Below, one piece after another: positions 19,428 through 29,284 of a DNA stretch of 64,000 nt; the first letter of the stretch is position 1, and each line of letters begins with the position of its first letter. The position numbers and the translations under genes are program-made. The notes beneath the pieces were generated by a model, which had not been told where the DNA came from, ran no database searches, and saw nothing but the letters and a program-made list of their open reading frames with translations. The DNA is from Molanna angustata (lineage: Eukaryota; Arthropoda; Insecta; Trichoptera; Molannidae), in NCBI GenBank assembly GCA_963576475.1, contig OY754964.1, positions 50,313,892 to 50,377,891 on the forward strand, in the 5' to 3' direction.

Positions 19428-22400
19428 TTAACGGGAATCTTCTAAAAGTAAGGCACCATATCTATGACAGAAAACCTTAAAAGCTTTATAATTTTTCTTC
19501 GAGATCACAAAATCCGCATGACCAATGGGACCTTGAAGAGGCCCACGGACAGCAACGAGGAGCTCCGATCTATATGAGGACACCATTGGGTGGCAACATT
19601 CCCAAAGGATATGTTCCGAAGTTTGGTCCGGGTATTGACAGAAATGACATGAAGCAGAGGAGGCAATGTTAAATCGGTGAAGATAACTTTTAAAGTTTCC
19701 GTGTCCTGTGAAAAATTGGGAAGTCCAAAAGTCTGGAACAACCCAGGGAGATTTAAGACGATACCTCACGTCGGGAAAAAATAAGTAGGTAATTCTTCCC
19801 ACTGAGCAGGCCGTCCAGCGAGTCTGCCAGATGTTCTGCAAATTTTCATTTACAGTCCTTTCAACAAAGCCACGTGACACTCGACCCTCTGGAGGGAAGA
19901 GAGAAATATTTCCGATCATAGAAGAACAGCCCCGCGTAAGGTTGAAAACAGCCCCTCTACGCTGAAGTTCCAGATCAAGGGGAGTCATGCCTGTCAAAAT
20001 TGGCAGTGCTTCAGTGGGACTCGTTCCATATGCTTTGGATAGAGCGATGAGAGCGAATCGTTGGCCTGAGAGCAAAATTCTACGTATATGTTGAAGTTCA
20101 CAGGCGTGAGACCAACATCCTGCTGCATAGCAAGCAATGCCGAGGTAAACTGCCTTATAGAAAAGACAGGATACTTGAAACTGCAAACCCCAGTGTGCCT
20201 TGGCGATGTGTGAGATCTTTAAAAAAGCAGACTTAGCTTTGTCGACACACAATCGAGCATGGTTTTTAAAATTTGGTCCTCTTTCCAGAACAACTCCTAG
20301 GCAAGTGATTTGGTCCCGAAAACTCACATTTGTTCCTGAGAACTTAATAGACGGCTGTCTACGTAGTAAGCCTTTGAAAACCAAGCCATATGTCTTATTA
20401 GGAGCGAAGCAAAGTTTATTTTTTACACCCCAGTCGGAAACTAAGGAAAGAGCTTGAGTAGCTGAGTTCTCAATAAATCTACGGGAATTACCACGGACGA
20501 GGATGTATGCATCATCGGCATACGCTTGAATCGTACAATTACTGGAGAGAGGAAGATCCAGCAAGTCATCAAAAAGAATGTTCCAGAGAAGTGGACCGAG
20601 AACAGAACCCTGAGGACATCCAATGCTTACCTGTCGCGTATGTAGAAATTGTCCCCCAGGCAGGACTATGCGGCGATTTTCAAAGTAACTCTTAACTATC
20701 AGATATATATTGCGGGGTATATTCCTTGACTTCAGTTTATGCAAAATGAGCGGCCACCAAGCATTGTCAAATGCACCACTAATGTCAAGGGAAATAGCAA
20801 TAACATATTTTTCGTCAGAAGGTCTTACAAATTCTGACATATAATTTATAGCATCGACTGTTGAAATTCCAGGTCGGAAGCCAAATTGGCGAGAAGAAAG
20901 TGGACATGAGTTAGAAAGATGGGATTCAATTCTACTGCATATAAGTCTTTCCAGAATCTTGCCCAGAATAGGCAGGAGTGTAACAGGTCTATATGCTTTT
21001 GGGTCCGTGCTAGGACGATCGCATCGTTTGGGAATTATAGTCATGAGGCCCGTTTTCCAACAGTCTGGAAAACAGCCCTCGTCTAAACATCTTTTTAAGA
21101 GGGAAACCATTTCAAATTGAGCCAAACGCCAACATCTTTGTATTAAAATAGAGTCGATACGGTCGAGGCCTGGGGATTTATTTAGTTTAAGGTTCCCAAT
21201 AATTAAATCGAGTTCCTCAACAGAAACTGGTGGCGAAGCGGGTGTCTGAGGAATGTTGTGTTGAAGAGCACGTACCCATTTATGAAAAACATTATCGGTA
21301 GACGGATCATCCGATGGAATCAACGCGTCCAGAAAAACGGAAGCAGTTGAATCGAGAGACGTTGTGAACTCACCAGTAGTTGCATTGCGGATGCAGGATA
21401 TTGTTGCCCCATTTCCTCTCTTAGAAGAAACGGCGCGATACACTGCACCCCATGGATCTGAAGTCGAAACCTCGGAAACCAAACGTCGCCAACTTACCTT
21501 CTTCGCACGAATAATTTCATTTTTATATAGATTGTGTGCACGTCTATAAGCAGAGTACAAGTCCAGAATAATAAACTCAGCAAAGTTCCTATTGCGTCCC
21601 AATTTAAGAGCTCGACGTGCACGTGTAACGCTGCGTTTCAAAGAATCGAGTCCTGAGTGCCACCAAGCGTTTGGTTTTAATTTTTCTGGAGTAGATCTGC
21701 CAATTGACTTTTCTGCACATATAATGATATTGTTAGTGAAATCAGAAGCAGTATCAGATATAGACATAGCATTTGGGTTAAAGCGATTCAGAAATCGAAT
21801 AAATTCAGCATCAAATTCGACAATGCGCTCGCACCTCGTGCGAAAACGCCTTGGAATATGAGACTTTTGAACCGAGTCAGTAGGTGAAGTAGAAATTGTA
21901 AAGACAATAAGTTCGTGATCGCTACCCGAATAATCTGTATAAACACGCCAGGAAGAAGCCTTTTGAGCTATTTGAGCCGAAGCCAAAGTGACATCGATGT
22001 GGCCAAACCCGACCGCACCAGAAAAAGTGGGAGGACTAAAGGGATCATTGATAACGGAAAGCTCGTGCCGAGCTATGAAGTCCTCACAGAGTTCACCTCT
22101 TTTTGCTTTCTTAGACCCTGCAGTGGTAGAATGACACCATAGAGGGGACTCAGCATTGAAGTCACCGCCAATCAAGATGGAATCTCCACCTAGATGACTC
22201 ATTACATTATCTAGAAAGCACACATATGGCTCTATCGGGTCGCCAAATTTGAAGTAGGTTGATACTAGGTACATGGATTTACCTGAAAGAGAAATTTCAA
22301 GCACGACTGTAGTGCTCGAGGAAAGATGATCTAATAAGATATAAGATATAGAAGAATTAAAAATAATTATTGAAGCTAGAGGGGGTAAATCCATGGAACA

Positions 22401-22598
22401 GCAAGTGGCAGAAATTATACGGAAGTCTGAATCCGTCACACACATAGAGCCGTCGCCAGTGTATGGTTCCTGAACCAGACAGATATCGATGTTCAGTTGA
22501 TGGGCGAGTTGTCTAAGCTCCAAGGTGGCAGCACGACGTCGGCCCAGATTGAGCTGTCCAATTCTGAGACCTGTTGATACGGATATACTACTGGCCAT
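19428..22598 (-). CDS. R1-clade LINE ORF2: endonuclease and reverse transcriptase
   Basis: 1,056 codons from the ATG at 22598 (MASSISVSTG); an upstream in-frame TTG is less likely. The N-terminal APE-type endonuclease has QLNLGRR, VQEPYT, GGDFNAESPLW (about residue 145), GHID (about 200) and SDHELIVF (about 227). The RT has DPKAYRPVTLLPILGK, FGFRPGISTVDAI, LDISGAFDNAWW, GCPQGSVLGPLLW and the YADD box (about residue 694). The C-terminal CHFCQYPDQTSEHILWECC is the usual zinc-finger-like CCHC. All catalytic motifs I checked are present and there are no internal stops. Role: nicks the target DNA and reverse transcribes the element RNA there. It overlaps ORF1 by 11 nt. Confidence 0.95.
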   Translation of the reverse strand: MASSISVSTGLRIGQLNLGRRRAATLELRQLAHQLNIDICLVQEPYTGDGSMCVTDSDFRIISATCCSMDLPPLASIIIFNSSISYILLDHLSSSTTVVLEISLSGKSMYLVSTYFKFGDPIEPYVCFLDNVMSHLGGDSILIGGDFNAESPLWCHSTTAGSKKAKRGELCEDFIARHELSVINDPFSPPTFSGAVGFGHIDVTLASAQIAQKASSWRVYTDYSGSDHELIVFTISTSPTDSVQKSHIPRRFRTRCERIVEFDAEFIRFLNRFNPNAMSISDTASDFTNNIIICAEKSIGRSTPEKLKPNAWWHSGLDSLKRSVTRARRALKLGRNRNFAEFIILDLYSAYRRAHNLYKNEIIRAKKVSWRRLVSEVSTSDPWGAVYRAVSSKRGNGATISCIRNATTGEFTTSLDSTASVFLDALIPSDDPSTDNVFHKWVRALQHNIPQTPASPPVSVEELDLIIGNLKLNKSPGLDRIDSILIQRCWRLAQFEMVSLLKRCLDEGCFPDCWKTGLMTIIPKRCDRPSTDPKAYRPVTLLPILGKILERLICSRIESHLSNSCPLSSRQFGFRPGISTVDAINYMSEFVRPSDEKYVIAISLDISGAFDNAWWPLILHKLKSRNIPRNIYLIVKSYFENRRIVLPGGQFLHTRQVSIGCPQGSVLGPLLWNILFDDLLDLPLSSNCTIQAYADDAYILVRGNSRRFIENSATQALSLVSDWGVKNKLCFAPNKTYGLVFKGLLRRQPSIKFSGTNVSFRDQITCLGVVLERGPNFKNHARLCVDKAKSAFLKISHIAKAHWGLQFQVSCLFYKAVYLGIACYAAGCWSHACELQHIRRILLSGQRFALIALSKAYGTSPTEALPILTGMTPLDLELQRRGAVFNLTRGCSSMIGNISLFPPEGRVSRGFVERTVNENLQNIWQTRWTACSVGRITYLFFPDVRYRLKSPWVVPDFWTSQFFTGHGNFKSYLHRFNIASSASCHFCQYPDQTSEHILWECCHPMVSSYRSELLVAVRGPLQGPIGHADFVISKKNYKAFKVFCHRYGALLLEDSR

Positions 22599-23970
22599 AA
22601 TCAACTGTCAATAGGGCGCGGCTCAACGATGCCTGGAATGCTGGACATTCATCAGAACCAGATTTGTGAGAGGCTGGTTTTTTGAAAAATGAACAGACCG
22701 CACAAATTGGTGGACTGTCTTTAGCAGGACATACTGAAAAATCGTGCTCACCAGAAGCACAATGGCCGCAGCGAGGGGGATCTTTGCAGAACTTACTTGT
22801 ATGGCCATACATCCGGCATCTTGAGCACACACTTATTGGTATGAAGTCTCTGACCTTACACACGCTCCATTCAACAAAGACTCTTCCGCACTCAATGAGT
22901 TTGTGTCTTATTGTCGGCGGTACTTCAAACACTCTGTCACAGGTAGGCCCAGTGCGAGGTCCCATAAAGTGGCTGAAACTAGCACTCTTAACAAATTCTT
23001 CCTGGTTTATGCCCATATCCGGGACGGACAAAAACGCCAGACCCAAGAACTCCTCGTGAGACATGTCACGCGGAACAAAACTGAAGCGTAATCTGGGGTT
23101 TCGTTTCGAAGCAAGTCGGACGCTGAGGTCTTTGGAAGATTTTAAAGCTGGTGCATTGAGGAGTTTCAAGGAGTCAGCGGTAGTGGCAGTGTTGACAACA
23201 ATGCCTTTTCCTCTTATATTTCGTACGCTCGTAACTTGCGCACCGATTTCACTGGGCTTTAACGTTGTTTTGAGCACTCGCCTTGTTTCTACCGAGGAAC
23301 TTATATCATCTCTAGTCGGGAAAATGCAAACGGCGGGCTTGGCTGGTAATGCTGGGAAACCGATTCTGGTAATCGGCGGAGGGCCACTTACGGCCGAACG
23401 CGAAGCAAAGCTATCACATTGTTTTGTGACAACGTTGTCAGCAATAGTTTGCATCACAGGGCGCATCTCGAGTTCGAGCGTCTCGATGTGAGATTGCAAT
23501 CCCTGTTTCTCTCTGATCAGAGCACTGATGCGTTCGTTGAGAACTGCTTCTCGTCCCAATGATTCCGCCATGCGACTGTCATTTCGTCCAATGATAGCAA
23601 GAAGAATATTTATCTTACGACTTACCTCCAATTGATGATCTTTAGGCATATCTGAGGTGGCTAAAGAGTCTTGTAGGGCAGACATAGCTTCATAGGCAGT
23701 ATAAATGATTGGCTCGAAACCTGGTACTGACAGTACTTCATCGCGAGAAGATGGTGTTGCTGGATTCGATACTGGCACGGACTGTGCCGGAGGACTGCTG
23801 CACTGCTTCGAGGTCTCAACGCGAGTCACCACAATGTGGTTCTCAGCGGAGACAGACGAAGCTTCAGGGCTGGACATTCTGATTCTATTTAAAGGCGGTG
23901 ACGGGGTTACTGGTGACAGAGATTCCAGTGTCTTGCGAATTCTCTTCCGGGTACGTTTCGTTTTGACCAT
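22588..23970 (-). CDS. R1-clade LINE ORF1: gag-like RNA-binding protein
   Basis: 460 residues from the ATG at 23970 (MVKTKRTRKRIRK). An in-frame ATG at 23982 lies in the flanking duplicated host sequence and would add four residues. Order: basic N-terminus, Ser/Pro-rich segment, probable coiled coil (around REAVLNERISALIREKQGLQ), a conserved middle region, and three Cys/His knuckles near the end: CSRCRMYGHTSKFC, CGHCASGEHDFSVC and CAVC...H...C. ORF1 proteins of this clade bind element RNA to form the ribonucleoprotein. The stop overlaps the ORF2 start as ATGGCCAGTAG, which suggests termination-reinitiation. Confidence 0.93.
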   Translation of the reverse strand: MVKTKRTRKRIRKTLESLSPVTPSPPLNRIRMSSPEASSVSAENHIVVTRVETSKQCSSPPAQSVPVSNPATPSSRDEVLSVPGFEPIIYTAYEAMSALQDSLATSDMPKDHQLEVSRKINILLAIIGRNDSRMAESLGREAVLNERISALIREKQGLQSHIETLELEMRPVMQTIADNVVTKQCDSFASRSAVSGPPPITRIGFPALPAKPAVCIFPTRDDISSSVETRRVLKTTLKPSEIGAQVTSVRNIRGKGIVVNTATTADSLKLLNAPALKSSKDLSVRLASKRNPRLRFSFVPRDMSHEEFLGLAFLSVPDMGINQEEFVKSASFSHFMGPRTGPTCDRVFEVPPTIRHKLIECGRVFVEWSVCKVRDFIPISVCSRCRMYGHTSKFCKDPPRCGHCASGEHDFSVCPAKDSPPICAVCSFFKKPASHKSGSDECPAFQASLSRALLTVDYGQ

Positions 23971-24004
23971 TTTAGATCTCATGGATTGATAGTCTCCAAT
24001 CAAA

Positions 24005-24290
24005 GAGTTCTAAATATGTTGGAGAAATAGAAAAAGTTCCTGACCACTGTCAAGAGACGCAAAGCCGCATATTTGGCCACATATTCCGTGGTGATAGATA
24101 TGCCCTTCTATAACTTATAGGGGAGGGTAAACTATAGGGAAGACGGAGTATGGGACGTAAAAGAATATCGTGGCTTAAAAGTCACTAATTAGGTTGATAT
24201 GATCAGGATAAGTTTGGTGTGATGGTCGCAATCTCCGATATGAGCGGCACACGAATAAGAAGACAGAAAAGAGACACAAATACAAATACA
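24005..24290 (+). pseudogene. LINE ORF2 C-terminal relic
   Basis: Translation gives RIFGHIFRGDRYALL, a stop, then GRRSMGRKRISWLKS and FGVMVAISDMSGTRIRRQ. 'FGHI.R..RY.LL....EGK..G.RS.GRKR.SWL' and 'MVA..R.' are familiar C-terminal motifs of insect LINE ORF2 proteins. Several stops are present. It begins right after the 40-bp array. Confidence 0.65.
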
Positions 24291-24299
24291 AACGAGACG

Positions 24300-24734
24300 T
24301 TCGACACTTCTAGAAGTTAGATTTAATTTTTGATCGAAAGTTCTTGATGGAATTCCATTAAAATTTATTTTTATTTTTAATGTTTATTAAAAATTTTAAG
24401 AAATTCCTAGAAGTCATTTAAATTATAAAAAAAAATCAACCAAATTCCACATCAATGCGTATCACAAAAGTCGACAAATACGTCATAGAATTATAATTTG
24501 AAAGTAAACATAAAACCAGATAATTTGATATTCCGTATCTGAATCTATTTAAGTATATGTAGGTACCATTCATATTAATAACTTGATATACCTACATATA
24601 TTTTAATATGCCTACAAGGGAGAATGGGAATCGTTTTATCATAGTATTATGAGAAAACCCCAGGGATATGGAATAACTAAGTTACAATTAGTGTAGATTA
24701 TTAACCAATCTCAGGTGTAACCATATACAGTGGT
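24300..24734. other. AT-rich spacer
   Basis: No open frame or repeat recognised between the LINE relic and the hAT element. Confidence 0.5.
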
Positions 24735-24742
24735 GTTACATA

Positions 24743-25543
24743 CAGTGGCGGCTGTTCCCAAAGGGCTCTCGGGCTCAGCCCTCCCAAACACTTTGTTCAA
24801 AAGATTCCAAAAATTGTATATAATTAAATCTTAAGAACACATTATTTTTCTAATTGATTTTTGCCGTCTTACGCCTGTAGTATATTTAACGAAAGTATTT
24901 AAACCTACCTGCTTTGTAAAGCAAGCAAGATTATATGAAATATTTCATTCCTCGGGCACAGTCGACTTGTGCCCGGAGAACCCATACAATTCACGCGTCC
25001 GCCCGCTGCCGCCGCAGCTCGCCGTACACGGTGAATGTATGCCGATTTCACGGCAGTGCCCACGAAAGATTATAGTATAATATTTTCATTCATTCATATT
25101 TTGTTGTACATTGCGATGGTCGAATGCTAGGTAAGCAGTTGCAAATCCTTGAGGCTAACATTAATTGATATTACATAGTTTAATCTATAAATCATCCGAA
25201 ATACATTAGTACCTATTATTATTTAATTAATTGATCATTCTTCTTCTTCTTTTGATCATAATATAGCAAAAAAAAAACAAAAATTATATTAGACATAAAA
25301 TGTGTAAAATCAAGAAGCAGTCTTGCGGTTGTTGCCAGATGTTTTTTTTTTATATTTTTTATGATCAACATTCATTAGCTATCACAAATTATTTTATAAG
25401 CTATCGATGCACTTTATTATAAACGTATAAATTGATATTGTGTCACATATCTGCTTTCTGATTCATGTTGTAAGTTAATTTCTCTTCTAGGTAAAATTAT
25501 AATTTTGAGCCCTTCTAAGATTTAACGTCACCAGCCGCCACTG
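24743..25543. mobile_element. Non-autonomous hAT element, 8-bp TSD
   Basis: 801 bp bounded by 12-bp perfect terminal inverted repeats CAGTGGCGGCTG / CAGCCGCCACTG and by the 8-bp direct repeat GTTACATA at 24735-24742 and 25544-25551. An 8-bp duplication and CAGNGGCG-type ends are diagnostic of the hAT superfamily. There is no transposase frame; the interior has a GC-rich island (about 24955-25065) in AT-rich sequence. It must have been moved by a transposase supplied in trans. Confidence 0.93.
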
Positions 25544-25843
25544 GTTACATACGATATAAAATAACGTCAATTTTGAATAATTATTTGTAAGTAATTTCAT
25601 GCACAATGTGTTCAAAATAAATAAACGCAATATTACACATCATTATTTTTTTTAGATTAGGTACCTACTATTTCCTATTATTTTTTGACTTTTACACTAC
25701 TAGTTTCAAACCATTCATTCCATTGTCATTCCATTTAACTTTTACACCACGTTCCACAAAAAAAGGTATTTGATTAAACTGTTTAGAGAAAATAGGGATT
25801 CAAAAAAGCATTAATAAAGGGACACCATTATTTTTTTTTCTTA

Positions 25844-26160
25844 TGACATTTTTTATCATATCAATAGAAACGAAGTTGGAATATTATAAGAGAACCAGGA
25901 ATCAAGGCACCTACAGGGCATCGGTTGGTTTAAGCGATATTTTTAACATATCAATAGAAACGAAGTTGGAATATTATAAGAGAACCAGGAATCAAGGCAC
26001 CTACAGGGCATCGGTTGGTTTACGCGATATTTTTAACATATCAATAGAAACGAAGTTGGAATATTATAAGAGAACCAGGAATCAAGGCACCTACAGGGCA
26101 TCGGTTGGTTTACGCGATATTTTTTTGTACATAAATATCGCAAAAATATCGAAATAAATA
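25844..26160 (-). repeat. Repeat T end with 90-bp minisatellite
   Basis: Three consecutive 90-bp units (from about 25861, 25951 and 26041) each contain TCAATAGAAACGAAGTTGGA, GAGAACCAGG and CACCTACAGGGCATCGG. The unit corresponds to the T terminal inverted repeat at 61.50 kb, so one TIR has been triplicated. An open frame through it (25843-26157) exists only because 90 is divisible by three. Confidence 0.8.
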
Positions 26161-26204
26161 GTTTTATATATTTTAATCATGAAAATGTGATTGGTTGAAA
26201 TTTC

Positions 26205-27045
26205 ACTGAAAAAACCATGGTAATCTATGAAGTAACGAAGAAACTGTGGAGCAACAGCCATTGCGCCACATTGCTATGAAATGCTACGACTCTGCTACGA
26301 CCGAGTGTACTGCGCTACGACGCGCTACGATACACGTAGGCGACGAGTTACCACCAACGCTCACCGCGCCACGACAGAGCCGGTATATAAGGAGCTCCCC
26401 CGGGTTCACGATCATTCGGTATCATCCAGACCTCCAGCTACGTCCAAACGCTGCCCAGTCGCCTATTCACAGTTCAAGATCCGCGATCTAAATTTGTAAA
26501 CTAGAAATAAGTACATTATATATTTTCATTAAGTAAACCGATTACTATTTTATATATAGAAGCACAATCGAAATATTAAACGAGTAAGTTATATTCTTAT
26601 TACATCTTTTAATCTCTGTCCAACAATAATTACCTGAGTTTTATTCTGCCTTCATTATCAATTTGTATACGGTATCGTATGTGCTTGATTGATCTATACG
26701 TGTACCTGGCTATCGGGAGACTCCGATAGACGGTCGCCGAGTATTGATCAAGCGCATATGTGATATCGTCTAGTTGTATTTAACCAAAGGCGCACACACA
26801 GGTTTCATACCTACACGTCCAGGAAACCGGTATTACCAAGGTGACGCAAGCCTGTACAGGCTTGCATCACCTTGCCCAACTGGTGTGCAAACCCTTACAA
26901 CCCAAAGTGGTAACCTTACTCAAATGGTAACACAATACAGCTTGTTTACGCCATCTATTGAGAAATTTGTTTGTACACAATGCTTCCATAAATGTGTCAA
27001 TGCTTTCGCACAGATGTCACCCCTGAACCGCGTCAGAATTATATG
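26205..27045 (-). repeat. Repeat T body, split by a solo LTR
   Basis: Left piece: ATCTATGAAGTAACGAAGAA (26224-26243). Right piece: GCCATCTATTGAGAAATTTG (from 26949) through CACCCCTGAACCGCGTCAGA. Both match the 6.3-kb T copy in reverse, with the LTR inserted between them. Confidence 0.7.
26245..26931 (+). mobile_element. Solo LTR, relative of the 51-kb LARD LTR
   Basis: Starts TGTGGAGCAACAG and carries a TATA-like GGTATATAAGGAGC, then blocks shared with the 610-bp LTRs at 50.9 and 55.4 kb: GAGTAAGTTATATTCTTATT, TTACCTGAGT, TATACGGTATCG, GGGAGACTCCGATAGACGG and ACCTACACGTCCA. About 690 bp. There is no internal region on either side, so LTR-LTR recombination is inferred. The right end is approximate and the TSD is unclear. 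Confidence 0.75.
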
Positions 27046-27129
27046 TACATTTTTGACTTGTTTGTTTGCTTGCTTGTACCAATGTGTTTGTGAATCAAAT
27101 ATTTATATGTTTTTCCGTGGTTTTTTTTA

Positions 27130-28200
27130 AATATTTATTTATTTTATTTCATATTTATGTTAAAAGTATGATCTCTTTCTTCCTGATTTATTCTGTCGTG
27201 TGTGCTCTTTCTATGTGATATTGTAAAAATTTGTTAAAATGTACCATTTTCTTAGAGCGTTTTTCTCTCGCATAACTTGTCTATATATAAACTGTTATTG
27301 ATAATATGTTCATAAATGACCCAGAAAGGTTTTTGTCTCTGGTGTTGGTCTTTGTCGGACCGATATAGGTCGGTGTAATTTATAATTTAGATTATATTCA
27401 ATAATACCTAAGTATTTTATTCAATCAACAAATCATCACATTGTCAAATTACTCACAACACGTGAAAAATTCCACTTATCTGATATGAAATCGATTAAAT
27501 TTTCTCAAATCCATACACCTGTTATATAAATTCAACCGCTCGAGAAATCCAGTTTTTTCTTGCGGAGAAAATCACGAGTGCCAGAATAGTTTTAAAAAAT
27601 ATCGACGTTTTATTTCATTATCAAACAAAATGTAACGGAATTCTTAACTCGAGAGTCAAATCTAATTTTTCACAAGTCAGAACAGAAACCCACCATTTCA
27701 GATCTTTTACGTTCCAAATAAAACTGTCACATAAAAACACGGTTACAAAGAATTACACAAGTTAACTTTTTTTGAAAAGTTTTTCCTTGGAGGAGCCATT
27801 TGTAGACGTTGCTCCAAGGGTTGAGACCGTTAACGTTACGCCACTGGATGTTATACAATCCTATTTGCATCAATTTAGAGAAAATTTAAGGAAGTTTCTT
27901 TCGCAAAATTGAAAGTGTTAATGAGGTCAGATAAATGGTTTTTGAAACTTTGCTCTCTCTGCAATAGAAGTTGACTTTACCTTTAGTAAATACAGGATAA
28001 ATATATGAAAATTATGCATAAAATTTATATTTGAATCTATCTTTTCAAAACAGATAGATCAGCTCGCACGCTACATTTTTTCACAGTATCCAACTGACAT
28101 TTAAGAACGTATATTTATTATTTTTTTATAAACTCTTAGAAAAATATATATGGAGGGCACTCTGACGGGAAGCGGTCCCTACCGATACAAAATTACAAGT
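27130..28200. other. AT-rich stretch, nothing recognised
   Basis: No open frame above about 60 codons with sensible content, no terminal repeats and no tRNA-like motif. A short GC-richer patch near 27790-27850 is unassigned. Confidence 0.5.
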
Positions 28201-28204
28201 GTTA

Positions 28205-28360
28205 TTTTATTTCTTTTTTTATTATAAGTAAAGAGAGCAATAATTGTACATAAAACCTAAAGTAATATTGAATTGCTAAAAATAAGTAATAAAAACACTC
28301 AATTTTTAACCCTTTATCACTCATACATATACTTGACCACTGACGCGTTTCGCTCAAAGA
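28205..28360 (-). repeat. Relic with GAAACGCGTC motif
   Basis: The minus strand reads GATGCTCTTTGAGCGAAACG then CGTCAGTGG, a stem CTC/GAG followed by GAAACG. This resembles the hammerhead-like end motifs at 10.34 and 35.55 kb. It is the target of the GC-rich retroposon at 28370. Confidence 0.35.
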
Positions 28361-28369
28361 GCATCTACA

Positions 28370-28898
28370 TCGAGGGAGATCGCGATCCACTTCCACGCCG
28401 GCGACGCTATAGAGCTCATTGGCCCTGTTCACCACCGGACGCAGCCGCAACATCGGACAAACACAAAATATCCACCATCCATCGGGTTCAACCACTGCCC
28501 CCGAGAATCCAACCTCACACGTCAGGGCCTCCGATTGGTCTCGAAATCGGCCGCTAAGAACACTCCGTTTCAAGTCGGAGGGGCTTGTACCCCGACCCCT
28601 CGGTCCTCGTGTTGGCGTCCGAAGGTTCCGCGGGCTAACACCGGGGGCATCCGACGCAATCATCACCTGTCAGATTTGACGTCTAGTTGTCAACACAGGA
28701 TGTCTGACCCGACGTCTGCGCCGGCGGTGTGCCCGAACCACACAACAACATTCGCCACAGTTGACGAGTAACTGCCGAGCGAGACTAGAGGCGTCCGTCC
28801 TGCTCTTCTCTAAGTATAGAATGACGAGGGCACAACAGCGTCGGCCGCCCACCCCCGCCTTTACTGCCTAGGCCCTTAGAGCCGCAACCTAGGCCCGA
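28370..28898 (-). mobile_element. GC-rich tailless retroposon with 10-bp TSD
   Basis: 529 bp of conspicuously GC-rich DNA, flanked by AGCATCTACA at 28360-28369 and 28899-28908. On the minus strand it ends GATCGCGATCTCCCT with no poly-A or simple tail. A 105-bp copy with the same 3' end and its own 12-bp TSD is at 43266-43370, showing retroposition with 5' truncation. Open frames of 86-154 codons exist on both strands but carry no recognised motif; high GC alone can give these. LINE 3' part or SINE; family unknown. Confidence 0.75.
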
Positions 28899-28919
28899 AG
28901 CATCTACAGAATGGTGATT

Positions 28920-29280
28920 TAAGTAACTAGCAACATATTAACGAATTTGACTGTGGCCATAAAAGTATACCTATATAATATCTACCTAAGTGTAGCCGCG
29001 TGAATATTCTTTGGATATTTTACATTTATTTATTTAAATACACGTAGGGGGGTACTGTGTATGTACTGCATGGAATCTGCAGTGACGGGATGGTTTCAAT
29101 TAACTTAGTTAAAAACTTTGTTATTATTCTTAACCAGTATATAATTTAATTCTATAATTTAATTCTATGTTCGTCTATAATTGGCATCATTTAAATGTAA
29201 AATGTTTACTTCTTATTTTTTTACATAGCTGTTGACAAACTGAATAAATAAAAAAAAAGGAAGCCAAAGTTGCAATTCAT
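28920..29280. other. AT-rich spacer
   Basis: No gene or recognised repeat. Confidence 0.5.
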
Positions 29281-29284
29281 AATG

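Larger units (their letters stand above)
19163..23975 (-). mobile_element. Complete R1-clade LINE with 15-bp TSD
   Basis: A 4,813-bp element flanked by ATCTCATGGATTGAT at 19148-19162 and 23976-23990. It has two overlapping open ORFs (gag-like ORF1; ORF2 with endonuclease and reverse transcriptase), a 3' UTR of about 265 bp without a poly-A tail, and a 5' UTR of at most five bases before the ORF1 ATG. APE-type endonuclease plus RT, CCHC knuckles in ORF1 and the tailless end fit the R1 clade. GC content is clearly higher than in the neighbouring DNA. It is the only element in the window that looks potentially able to make its own proteins. The 5' end may be slightly truncated, because a 5' UTR is normally present. 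Confidence 0.93.

Noticed and set aside
19428..24003. Many plus-strand frames opposite the R1-clade ORFs
   Set aside because: They are antisense shadows of two strongly supported ORFs.
23970..24003. Upstream start of ORF1 including codons from the 40-bp repeat
   Set aside because: The extra codons start from TTG in flanking host sequence; the element itself begins near 23975, so ATG 23970 is the family start.
25843..26157. 104-codon frame with three identical 30-residue repeats as a repeat protein
   Set aside because: It is a DNA minisatellite derived from the T terminal repeat; the frame follows from the 90-bp unit length and has no start context or flanking coding sequence.
28202..28679. 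Overlapping frames of 86-154 codons as a host gene
   Set aside because: They lie in a GC-rich retroposon with its own TSD. High GC reduces stop codons on both strands, and no domain is visible.
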